Below are positions 28,119 to 37,626 of a DNA stretch of 64,000 nt, one piece after another. The DNA is from RGIG4079 sp045637505 (GTDB taxonomy: Bacteria; Bacteroidota; Bacteroidia; Bacteroidales; Muribaculaceae). Where the stretch lies: positions 62,001-126,000 of the forward strand of contig JAZTZO010000041.1 in assembly GCA_045637505.1 (NCBI GenBank), in the 5' to 3' direction. Under the pieces are notes generated by a model that saw nothing but the letters and a program-made list of their open reading frames with translations, did not search any database and was not told where the DNA came from. Every line of letters begins with the position of its first letter. Positions within the stretch are counted from its first letter, which is position 1. The translations under genes and the position numbers were made by a program.

Positions 28119-31100
28119 ATGAAAAGATTAAAAATTCTCATCATTTTCTTGGTAGCATTTAGTATATGCGCTACTGCTGCGCGACCCAAAATAATAGGGC
28201 ATCGTGGTAGTGGTTGGGGGGTTGAAAACACCTCCGAAGCATTTATAAATGGAGCCAAAGAAGGTTACGACTGTCTTGAAACCGACATCAAAGTAACCAA
28301 AGATGGTAAATTTGTGTGTTGGCACAACGACGAGCTACACCTTTCTACCTCTTCAACTAAACCCAATATTGCATCTACAACTCTATCGGATTTGCAATCA
28401 CACACTTTGACACAAACTAAGGGTGGTGTAACTTATACTGGTACGATTTGTACAATAGAGGAATATCTCGACATTTGTAGCGAGTATAATGTTATTCCTA
28501 TCATCGAGCTCAAATGGGCTACTGGTATAAATAGTAATGACCAGTCCAATATGGACGAGCTTATGCAAATAATCTTCAACAAAGGATTTCGCAACAACTG
28601 CTACATCTTTACTTCGATGAAGCCTTGTTTGCAATATGTTAAGAATAACTATCCCGATGTGGAGACAATGTTACTCATTTATGCGTCAAGTTTTGACAGT
28701 AGTTTGGAATGGTGTATCGCTAATGATTGCCACATCGGTACAGAAGTAGGCTCAGGAGTCACTAAAGCCGGCGTGCAAAAATATCATGAAGCAGGGCTTT
28801 TAGTTAATGCTTGGACTATTGACTCAAAATCGACGTATGATACATATGCCAATTATGGTTGTGACTTTATTACTACCAACACCCTCCAAACAGATGATTT
28901 GCCAGCTGACGATGGTGATGATAATGAAGACAATGATCCTACAAAGGTAACATTCCAAACCGTATGGGAACGAAGTACCTCATTGGGCAATGCACCAAGT
29001 AATATACATGGCGAGAATGCTCAACAAGGTTCAGCTCATAATGGAGTTTTCTATGTAAATAACAGTGTAGAGAAAAAACTTCACATTTTCAGCAGTGGAG
29101 CACAATACCTTGGCAATATACCAGGTGGAGCAGGCTATGGTATTGATTGCGATGATGCAGGAAATGTCATTATTAGAGATGACAATACAACCGATGCAAA
29201 TCGTAAATTTATTATATATCCTGCAGGGGCGAATGTCGCGAATCCAGGCACTCCTAAAAATATTTCTGTAACATTGCCTATTTCAGGTGAAACACATTTT
29301 ATTAGTGCGTCGGGTAATGTGCTTGGTGCAAATGGGGGGTATATCTATATGTTCCCTAATGGTCAAACTTCGGTATGTGTCATTTCAATGGCAAATGGAG
29401 AGGTAAATAGTGTAACTCAACATGAGGATTTGTCATTGACCGGCTCTACAGCAGGTTATGTCATTCCGATGGAAAATAACCCCAATAGATGGATTTATCA
29501 AGTGCGTGGTAATGGTTATTATCTTTACAATAATGGCACAAGTTCAAAATATCAAGCCGAAACATCTTCTCTTGTAGCTCCAGCTCGTAACAGCACAGTT
29601 GGAGGTGAATATTTCAAATTAGGTGGTGAAGAATATTTCATTCACAATAGTGGTGAAAATTACAAAGGTGGTTTTACTGTACGCAATAGAACCACAGGCG
29701 AAGTTATCACAAGCATTGATCCCATCGGTACATTAGGCTATGAAGAAGGTGGTAACTATTCGGTTTCTAATTGGGTGAGAGCTGAAGCGATTGATAACTA
29801 TAGTGCTTATATCTATCAATATTGTCCAGCCAATGGTATGGCAGTATATAAAATGTCAATACCTAATCCCAATAGTGGTAATGTTGACGAACCATTAGAA
29901 GATGCTGTATTTACATTAGAAACTGAATGGCAACGCGGCACAGCATTTGGCAATGCCCCAAGCAACATTGATGGAGATGATGCACGACAAGGCACAGCAC
30001 ACAATGGTATCATCTATGTAAATAACCGAGAAGAGAAAAAGCTTCATCTTTTTGGTAGTGATGCAACGTATTTAGGATCTATCCCCGGTGGGGCCGGTTA
30101 TGGTTGTGATTGTGATGATGTAGGTAATATAATTATTCGCAATGAAAATAATGCAACAGTCAATCGTCAAGTTATTATTTATCCTGCTGGTGCAACTATT
30201 GAAAATCCTGGGACTCCCATTACCGTGGATATTACACTCCCTGCCGGATTTACTGGTAATGCTCACTTTGTTAGTGCTTCAGGAAATGTACTTGGTGGAG
30301 AAGGAGGATATATTTATATTTTTCCACAAATGAGTTCTAGTGGAATAAACTCGGTGTGTGTCGCAAAAATTGTTAATGGAGAGGTTGTGAATGTGACATC
30401 AATTGATGGGTTGTCAATGGCAACGACAGCTGCAGGTCATGTTACACCGATTGAGAATAATCCTCAAAAATTCCTATACCAGGAGCGTGGAAATGGTCAC
30501 TATCTTTATAATAGTGGTTCTGATACTGAATATATTAAAGCTGGGAATGCAACTCAACCTAATTGTAATACTACTATTGGAGGCGAGTTTATAAAATTGG
30601 GAGGTCATGAAATATTTATACACAATAGTGGCTCGGCTTATAATGGTGGCTTTACTGTTCGCAATATGACTACAGGCGAAGTTATAGGAAGCATTGCTCC
30701 TATTGGAAATAATGGCACAAACAACATGTCTCGAGCAAATTGGTTAAGAGCAGAAGCTATTGATAATTATAGTTGTTATATTTATCAATATTGCCCTGCC
30801 AATGGGATGGCTGTATATAAACTCTCTACTCCGGCTCCTGTTGTTGATGATGAGGAAGATGAACCAACCCTTGAGGTTGATTTAGCTTTTGAAACGGTGT
30901 GGGAACGAAGCAATACTTTGGGTAATGCCCCAAGTGATATCAATACCGGAAGCTATGCAAGACAGGGTTCTGCTCACAATGGTATTTTCTATATAAATAA
31001 TACAAAAGATAAGAAGCTCTATTTATATGGTAGTGATGCACAACCTTTAGGTTCTATCCCCGGTGGTGTAGGATATGGTTGTGATTGTGATGACTTTGGC

Positions 31101-34100
31101 AACGTAATTATCGCGAATGATGTAAATCACAGTAGTTCACCCGAGCGTAAATACATGATTTATCCTGCCGGTGTGACTGCTGAGAATTATGGAACTGCTA
31201 AAGAGATAACAATAACTTTACCTACTGCCGAACAAGCCGATTTTCTCACAGCATCGGGAAATGTTCTTGGTAGTGAAGGTGGGTATATTTATGTTTATCC
31301 TTGGAGAGAAACGGCTACTCCAAAATATGCATATATAATTCCGGTTGTAAATGGTCAAGTATCTGGTGAGATTATTGCTCGAACACTTTCGACTATGACA
31401 CCGCAAGCGGGATCAATTGCTATTCCTGTGAATAATAATCCTAATAAGTTTTATTATCAGGCACGTAGCAATGGTACTTATTTATATGATAATGGTGTAA
31501 ATTCATTACATTTGCCCGCTGGAAAAGCAACTCCAGATTGTAATTCAACTGGTGGAGCTGAATATTTTGAGTTTGCAGGAGAAAAATATTATATTCTCAA
31601 TAGTGGTACAAACTATGCCGGAGGATTTACATTGCGAAATTTAACTACCGGTGAAAATGTAGTAGTAGTTGAACCTATTGGGAATAATGGTACTGGCAAC
31701 TTGTCTCGTGCAAACTGGGTTAGAGCTGAGGTGGTAAATAATGACATTTGCTATATCTATCAATATTGCCCTGAAAATGGTATGGCAGTGTATAAATATT
31801 ACAATAGAAATGCAATTCCTACCGATAATCTTGAATCGCTTGAATATCATTATGTATTGACAAATGTAGAAGGAGGTCAGCGTCAAGATGTCGAATTGAT
31901 ATGGACAGCCCCCGATGAAGTAGAGCCAGTCGGTTATAAGATTTATCGCAATGGTTCGCTTATAGCATCAATCAGTGGCACCGCATCAAGCTATACCGAT
32001 GAGGGTGTGAGCGAAAATAATACCTATCGAGTTGTGCCTATCTTTGACGGAGCAACCGAAAATGCTGAACTTGGGTTGGAAGTAACAACTACCGAAATAA
32101 CAACTATTCTTTATGCGCCAATCATTACTGAAACGCGTAGTTATAACGGTTACGCGATAGCTCAAATTTTCTTCAAGATGCCAAAATTGTCGAATGTAAA
32201 ACCTACTTACTTCAATATCTATCGTGGAAAAGAGTTGCTTATTGGAGAGATTACCCAATTTAACTATATTGACGAAAATTTGCCACAAACCATCGATGCC
32301 CAAACCTATGAATATACTGTTGAGGCAGTATATGCCGGAGCAACCTATAACAACACTACTCGCAAGAGTGAGCCAAAATTGGTAGAGGTTACACCTCGCG
32401 ACTGGGCTTTGGTGGGCTACAATATTGAAGAGGTTTATAATGTACCTATCAGTAGTATTGATGCATCAACTCTTCCTGGTTTATTTAGCAATGACGAGTA
32501 TTATCGTCAGGGGTATTTCTATGATGGTCACTGGTATATCGCACAACGAGCCGATGGCGTGTATTCATCAAATGACGAATATGTCCCAGCCGATCCAAAT
32601 ACGACCGGTGGTGTGATAAAAATAAAGGCTACTGACAAAGCCGATGTATTGGCGGGTATGGTAAGCAAGCCTATCACTTATAGTCCATATGTATCGGTGG
32701 GTCTTGCAATGGACGATAAAGGGACAATCTTCGTTCGTAATAACGACATTAATAAATTGTCGGCTACAGCGCCATTAGATGGTAACCCCACCTCAATAGC
32801 TGGAATCAAAGATGGTTTTGGCCGTCGCATCACCGAAGGTTTGCTTTATGCTCGCAATACCATGGGCGAATATACTGCAGCACCAATAGAACTCGACCTC
32901 ACTGCTTTGTGGCTCGATAATCGTTGGATTGATGAAATGTATTACAATGGAACAAAGAGTTATGGTCAAGTTGTCGGTCGAAGCGACTATTACTACATGT
33001 GGGGTGATGTGATGAGTGCCGAAGGTGGTTACTTGTTGCTTTCTCCATCATGGACTCGTACAGCATTTAAAGTGAAAATTGCCAATGGAGCATATGTGAG
33101 TCATGAAGTGATTCAATTTGAACCATATGACGACTTTAATGAATATACTGGTAAAACCGAGCACCACATAGTGGCAAGTGGTACCGAAAACTATGGATTC
33201 AAAATAGATGGTCGCGATGCTTGGATGTCTCAAATACGTTCAAATGGTTACTATGGTATTCATGATGATGAGGTGGGTGACGAACATTGGCACGCGATAT
33301 TTGATGCCGATAGTCGCATTAATAACTCGGGTGGTACATCAATTGTAGCATTTGATGAAACATTCTTGATTACTCCTGCTTGTATGTATTCAAAGAATAT
33401 TGGAGACTTTATTGTTACTCGTGGTACAAAAGAATCGGTCAATGTATCGGCTGCCGATGCCGAGTTGGCTCCACCTATGCCTGTTGCTCAATTTAAGCAA
33501 ATTGACCGCAGTATAAACATCGCAACAAACTCAAATGGTAACTGGTTCCATGCCGAAATGGGTACTTATGTGAGTGCAAACGATCCTAACGCTGAATGTG
33601 TGTATATTTATCAATATGTGCCTGGTGTTCGTTTTGCAAAATATCGTTTGTATCCCGACGATCAAATGAAACCAATTACACCTACATTGAAAATTGTAAC
33701 GGCTTATGATGAAGAAAAAACCGAGATTACTCACTTCAATGGTGTTTCAACATGGAAACGTCCTCAAGACTTTGGTATTGCTGCCGGTGCAAATGCTCAT
33801 GCTAAAGTGAAGTCTTACACTTATGAGTTGCTCAATGACAAGGGTGAAGTGATTTATTCAGATGAGATTATTGATAACGATTATGCTAATCAAACACCTC
33901 CTACTGAAGCGTCAGATGACTTTGTGTATGAGTTCAAATTTGATGAAAATGCTAACGGAGATATTAAACACACTCTTGATTTCCAAACCTACACTGCGCG
34001 TGTGGCTGTGAATTATGAGATTGTGAATGAATCAGCGATTCGCCAATCAGAGTTTGGTTATGCTCGAGACAATAACGACTATCCTGCGAAACCTGCAAGA

Positions 34101-34982
34101 AACACTAATGTTGATGCGTTTGTTAAAAATGGTCTTGATGTTAGTTATTGGGTAAAGGACAGCAATGGAGAATGGATAGTGGAAACAAAAAAAGTTAATC
34201 GATATCGCATAGATTTAGATTTTAGCACTCCCGACTTCTCTGAAGAAGCAACTGTCGAGCCTGTTTCTTATTATACCATTAAAGCTGTTGTAAATAGATC
34301 AGCAAGTAATATCAAGGGCGACACTATCAACATCAATAATTTCCTATTACATCAAGGCATAGAAATTAAAGATGGTAAAATTTGTGCCAAAACAACTGAG
34401 ACAAACCTCATTCCAGGCACATATGCTTTTGAGAGCTATATAAATGGCGGAGATAAAGCTCCATATTACACTTCTATCAATGCCGATGGCACTGGCAACT
34501 ATAAAGCATCTATTGATGGGGGATCTTATCGCGATGTAGTATTGTCTTATTTTTATGATGCTCCTACTTCAGATGATGTTGTTGCTGTTGCATCTAATGG
34601 CGACGAAATAATAATCACAAATACTCCCGACAAATGGGAATTCCTCATCGAAGCACACTATGCAGCTCGCAACGCATACATCAACAAAAATGCAATAGTA
34701 GGTACTTCTACCGAAAGTTTGACTCCCACTGGCGTAGAGGTGGTTGGCGACAACAACAAATTTGCAGTGCAAATTTATCCTATCCCTGCCACGGTTTCAA
34801 TCACTATAAAAGCTGATGACGCAATCAACTCTATTGTGATTTTCAATGAATCGGGTGTAGAGGTGATGAACATTGAGGGAGAAGGTGATAACATGACAGT
34901 GGTTGATATTGAAAATCTTCTTCCAGGTTATTACTTGGTGAAAGTAAATAACAATGTTCCGGTGAAGATTATCAAAAAATAA
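28119..34982 (+). CDS. Giant secreted GDPD-repeat fusion protein with T9SS sorting domain
   Basis: 2287 residues. After a signal peptide (about 1-21) comes a glycerophosphodiester phosphodiesterase domain (about 22-262). Its catalytic set is present: GHRG (His28, Arg29), ENT (Glu36), ETD (Glu54, Asp56) and HND (His69). An acidic linker (DDGDDNEDNDPT) follows. Three tandem modules of about 320 residues begin near 277, 597 and 923, sharing LGNAPS, GSAHNG, IPGGxGYG and DCDDxGN. FN3-like units follow from about 1240. A C-terminal half from about 1434 (EYYRQGYFYDGHWYIAQRAD) resembles that of the 1929-residue protein. The end (IYPIPATVSITIKA ... VNNNVPVKIIKK) is a T9SS type A sorting signal. The enzyme would act at the cell surface, probably on glycerophosphodiesters. 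Confidence 0.85.
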   Translation: MKRLKILIIFLVAFSICATAARPKIIGHRGSGWGVENTSEAFINGAKEGYDCLETDIKVTKDGKFVCWHNDELHLSTSSTKPNIASTTLSDLQSHTLTQTKGGVTYTGTICTIEEYLDICSEYNVIPIIELKWATGINSNDQSNMDELMQIIFNKGFRNNCYIFTSMKPCLQYVKNNYPDVETMLLIYASSFDSSLEWCIANDCHIGTEVGSGVTKAGVQKYHEAGLLVNAWTIDSKSTYDTYANYGCDFITTNTLQTDDLPADDGDDNEDNDPTKVTFQTVWERSTSLGNAPSNIHGENAQQGSAHNGVFYVNNSVEKKLHIFSSGAQYLGNIPGGAGYGIDCDDAGNVIIRDDNTTDANRKFIIYPAGANVANPGTPKNISVTLPISGETHFISASGNVLGANGGYIYMFPNGQTSVCVISMANGEVNSVTQHEDLSLTGSTAGYVIPMENNPNRWIYQVRGNGYYLYNNGTSSKYQAETSSLVAPARNSTVGGEYFKLGGEEYFIHNSGENYKGGFTVRNRTTGEVITSIDPIGTLGYEEGGNYSVSNWVRAEAIDNYSAYIYQYCPANGMAVYKMSIPNPNSGNVDEPLEDAVFTLETEWQRGTAFGNAPSNIDGDDARQGTAHNGIIYVNNREEKKLHLFGSDATYLGSIPGGAGYGCDCDDVGNIIIRNENNATVNRQVIIYPAGATIENPGTPITVDITLPAGFTGNAHFVSASGNVLGGEGGYIYIFPQMSSSGINSVCVAKIVNGEVVNVTSIDGLSMATTAAGHVTPIENNPQKFLYQERGNGHYLYNSGSDTEYIKAGNATQPNCNTTIGGEFIKLGGHEIFIHNSGSAYNGGFTVRNMTTGEVIGSIAPIGNNGTNNMSRANWLRAEAIDNYSCYIYQYCPANGMAVYKLSTPAPVVDDEEDEPTLEVDLAFETVWERSNTLGNAPSDINTGSYARQGSAHNGIFYINNTKDKKLYLYGSDAQPLGSIPGGVGYGCDCDDFGNVIIANDVNHSSSPERKYMIYPAGVTAENYGTAKEITITLPTAEQADFLTASGNVLGSEGGYIYVYPWRETATPKYAYIIPVVNGQVSGEIIARTLSTMTPQAGSIAIPVNNNPNKFYYQARSNGTYLYDNGVNSLHLPAGKATPDCNSTGGAEYFEFAGEKYYILNSGTNYAGGFTLRNLTTGENVVVVEPIGNNGTGNLSRANWVRAEVVNNDICYIYQYCPENGMAVYKYYNRNAIPTDNLESLEYHYVLTNVEGGQRQDVELIWTAPDEVEPVGYKIYRNGSLIASISGTASSYTDEGVSENNTYRVVPIFDGATENAELGLEVTTTEITTILYAPIITETRSYNGYAIAQIFFKMPKLSNVKPTYFNIYRGKELLIGEITQFNYIDENLPQTIDAQTYEYTVEAVYAGATYNNTTRKSEPKLVEVTPRDWALVGYNIEEVYNVPISSIDASTLPGLFSNDEYYRQGYFYDGHWYIAQRADGVYSSNDEYVPADPNTTGGVIKIKATDKADVLAGMVSKPITYSPYVSVGLAMDDKGTIFVRNNDINKLSATAPLDGNPTSIAGIKDGFGRRITEGLLYARNTMGEYTAAPIELDLTALWLDNRWIDEMYYNGTKSYGQVVGRSDYYYMWGDVMSAEGGYLLLSPSWTRTAFKVKIANGAYVSHEVIQFEPYDDFNEYTGKTEHHIVASGTENYGFKIDGRDAWMSQIRSNGYYGIHDDEVGDEHWHAIFDADSRINNSGGTSIVAFDETFLITPACMYSKNIGDFIVTRGTKESVNVSAADAELAPPMPVAQFKQIDRSINIATNSNGNWFHAEMGTYVSANDPNAECVYIYQYVPGVRFAKYRLYPDDQMKPITPTLKIVTAYDEEKTEITHFNGVSTWKRPQDFGIAAGANAHAKVKSYTYELLNDKGEVIYSDEIIDNDYANQTPPTEASDDFVYEFKFDENANGDIKHTLDFQTYTARVAVNYEIVNESAIRQSEFGYARDNNDYPAKPARNTNVDAFVKNGLDVSYWVKDSNGEWIVETKKVNRYRIDLDFSTPDFSEEATVEPVSYYTIKAVVNRSASNIKGDTININNFLLHQGIEIKDGKICAKTTETNLIPGTYAFESYINGGDKAPYYTSINADGTGNYKASIDGGSYRDVVLSYFYDAPTSDDVVAVASNGDEIIITNTPDKWEFLIEAHYAARNAYINKNAIVGTSTESLTPTGVEVVGDNNKFAVQIYPIPATVSITIKADDAINSIVIFNESGVEVMNIEGEGDNMTVVDIENLLPGYYLVKVNNNVPVKIIKK

Positions 34983-35008
34983 TATATAACCTTGATTCAA
35001 GTTAATTT

Positions 35009-35050
35009 GGAGGCAACTATGCATGATTCGCATAGTTGCCTCCTCTTTTT
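35009..35050 (+). terminator. Intrinsic terminator of the GDPD fusion gene
   Basis: A perfect 14-bp stem (35009-35022 with 35030-35043), a seven-base loop, and T residues from 35044. Confidence 0.88.
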
Positions 35051-35229
35051 GTTATAACATTGCCTATTTATGCTAATTTCTCTAATGTTCAGTGAGATAC
35101 CTATTGTTGTTGAGCGATGCTTTAGTGTCATGTGAGATTGTTAATTAGATTGATTCTAAATAAATAATGTAAATTTCTTCTTAATTAGCGATTTTTTTTA
35201 GATATTTGTAGTCTCAAATTTATTGAACA

Positions 35230-37626
35230 ATGAGATTATCGGAACTGAAGCCGGGTGAAACAGGCATAATCGTGAAGATTCTTGGTCATGGTGCTTTTCG
35301 TAAGCGTGTGATTGAGATGGGTTTTGTGAAAGGTCGCAAAATCACCGCCCTCATGAGTGCCCCCCTCAATGACCCGGTGAAATATACATTGATGGGCTAT
35401 GAGGTGTCGCTACGATTGAGTGAAGCACATCTTGTAGAGATTATTCCCATTGCCGATGCCGACAAAGTAGCCGATATAACACACCTCGATGTGATAGATG
35501 ATACCGACGAATATTCAGCACAATATAGAGGAATGCGTCACACTATTAATGTGGCACTTATTGGCAACCCCAACTGTGGCAAGACCTCATTGTTTAATAT
35601 TGCAGCCGGCACTCACGAGCATGTGGGTAACTATAGCGGTGTGACGGTTGGAGCCAAAAAAAGCCAATTTGAGTATGGTGGGTATAAATTTAATATCGTT
35701 GACCTTCCAGGCACTTATTCGCTTTCGGCATATACTCCCGAGGAACTTTATGTGCGCCGTTACCTCAAAGATGAAATCCCCGATGTGATTATAAATGTAG
35801 TAGATGCGTCAAACCTTGAGCGCAACTTATATCTCACTACCGAGTTGATTGACATGGACCGAAGTATGGTCATTGCTTTGAATATGTATGATGAACTCCA
35901 ACGCTCGGGTAGTGAACTTGATTATGCTATGCTTGGTAATATGATAGGTGTGCCTATCGTTCCCACAGTATCAAAATCGGGTGAGGGTATCAATCAACTT
36001 TTTGAAAAGGTGATTGAGGTGTATGAAGGACGAAACGAAACGGTGCGTCATATACATGTGAGTCTTGGAGGCGATATTGAGATGAGTGTGAGTCAGCTCA
36101 AAGATGAGTTGAAGAAAGACCGCCATGTGGGACAACACTTCTCGCCACGCTATCTTGCAATAAAATTGCTTGAACGAGATGGCGAGGTTGAAGATATGCT
36201 TAAAGTATCGCCCGACTTTGACCGACTTATCTCTCTGCGTAATCGAGAATTAAAACGCATAGAATTGTTGCGCCAAGAGGATGTAGCATCGTTGATTGCT
36301 AATCAAAAATATGGATTCATCGCAGGAGCATTGGCCGAAACGATGACCGAAAACGAGAAAGATGTAACTCGCAACACTCGCATTATTGACGCTTTTGTGA
36401 CCAATCGCTTATTTGGATTTCCTATCTTTTTGCTCATAATGTTTGCTATCTTTTGGGCTACTTTTGAGGTGGGGTCATATCCTATGCATTGGATTGAGTT
36501 GGGTGTAAATTGGTTGTCATCGGCAATAGATGGCATTATGCCAGCTGGCCCATTAAAAGATTTAATTGTAGATGGAGTGATAGGAGGGGTAGGTGGTGTT
36601 ATCGTATTCTTGCCTAATATCTTGATACTCTTTTTCTTTATATCCTTTATGGAGGACTCGGGATATATGGCTCGCGCAGCATTTATTATGGATAAATTGA
36701 TGCATCGCATAGGGTTGCATGGAAAATCATTTATTCCATTAGTGATGGGCTTTGGGTGCAATGTGCCAGCTATTATTGCCTCGCGAGCAATTGAAAGCCG
36801 AAGCAGTCGTCTCATAACCATTTTGATTAATCCATTTATGTCGTGTTCGGCACGGCTGCCGATATATGTGTTGTTTGTGTCAACATTCTTCCGCGAATAT
36901 GCTGCAATAGCATTCTTCTCAATGTATTTTTTGGGAATATTAGTGGCTATTGTTACAGCAAAGATGTTGCGCAAATTTTATTTCAAAGCCGATGAAACAC
37001 CATTTGTGATGGAATTGCCACCATATCGTATGCCGTCACTCAAAATGTCGCTGAGTCATATGTGGAGCAAAGGGCAACAATACCTAAAGAAAATGGGTGG
37101 GATTATCTTATTTGCAAGTATAATTGTGTGGGCATTAAACTATTTCCCTATGCACAATGAAGTGGCCGATCAACAAGTGGAGATTACCAACGACGATGCA
37201 ACAATAAATCCCGCAACCGACTCTTATCTTGAGATGATGGGAAAAGCCATTAATCCTGCTCTTGAGCCACTTGGATTCCATTGGCGAGCATCGGTGGCTG
37301 CGATTGCTGGATTGCCTGCAAAGGAAATTGTAGTGTCAACTCTTGGTGTTCTTTATGCCGACTATGGCGAAACAGAGGTTACTGATGCAACATTGTCGGC
37401 CCATCTCAAAGCACCTTCACCATCAACTGGCGAACCCGATTTTACCTACGCATCGGCATTGAGTTTTATGGTGTTTATACTCCTTTATTGCCCATGTATA
37501 GCTTCAATCACTGCGATAGTGAAAGAAACGGGTAGTTGGAAATATGGGGTATTTGCTGTGGTATATAACACAGCTGTGGCATGGTTGGCTGGATTTGTGA
37601 TTTATCAAATAGCCTCGTTATTCTAA
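35230..37626 (+). CDS. feoB: Fused FeoA-FeoB ferrous iron transporter
   Basis: 798 residues. The first roughly 75 form an FeoA-like SH3 domain (LKPGETGIIVKILGHG), separate in E. coli but fused in Bacteroidota. The G domain follows: G1 GNPNCGKT at 112-119, a TVG switch around 139, DLPG at 158-161, and NMYD as the G4 equivalent. The C-terminal half (about 390-798) is the membrane channel with two Gate regions, including the CNVPAI and FMSCSARLPIY segments. It imports Fe2+ across the inner membrane driven by GTP. A near-consensus -7 (GATATTTG, 35211-35218) precedes it. Its last nine bases overlap the end of mutS2 on the other strand. Confidence 0.95.
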   Translation: MRLSELKPGETGIIVKILGHGAFRKRVIEMGFVKGRKITALMSAPLNDPVKYTLMGYEVSLRLSEAHLVEIIPIADADKVADITHLDVIDDTDEYSAQYRGMRHTINVALIGNPNCGKTSLFNIAAGTHEHVGNYSGVTVGAKKSQFEYGGYKFNIVDLPGTYSLSAYTPEELYVRRYLKDEIPDVIINVVDASNLERNLYLTTELIDMDRSMVIALNMYDELQRSGSELDYAMLGNMIGVPIVPTVSKSGEGINQLFEKVIEVYEGRNETVRHIHVSLGGDIEMSVSQLKDELKKDRHVGQHFSPRYLAIKLLERDGEVEDMLKVSPDFDRLISLRNRELKRIELLRQEDVASLIANQKYGFIAGALAETMTENEKDVTRNTRIIDAFVTNRLFGFPIFLLIMFAIFWATFEVGSYPMHWIELGVNWLSSAIDGIMPAGPLKDLIVDGVIGGVGGVIVFLPNILILFFFISFMEDSGYMARAAFIMDKLMHRIGLHGKSFIPLVMGFGCNVPAIIASRAIESRSSRLITILINPFMSCSARLPIYVLFVSTFFREYAAIAFFSMYFLGILVAIVTAKMLRKFYFKADETPFVMELPPYRMPSLKMSLSHMWSKGQQYLKKMGGIILFASIIVWALNYFPMHNEVADQQVEITNDDATINPATDSYLEMMGKAINPALEPLGFHWRASVAAIAGLPAKEIVVSTLGVLYADYGETEVTDATLSAHLKAPSPSTGEPDFTYASALSFMVFILLYCPCIASITAIVKETGSWKYGVFAVVYNTAVAWLAGFVIYQIASLF

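Noticed and set aside
28950..31800. Three tandem repeats of about 970 bases as a mobile or satellite element
   Set aside because: They are coding modules of one protein, in frame, with diverged DNA, so they are protein-domain duplications.
36303..36974. 223-codon open frame antisense to feoB
   Set aside because: It lies wholly within the well-supported FeoB membrane domain and its translation is the mirror of those codons, with no domain or promoter.
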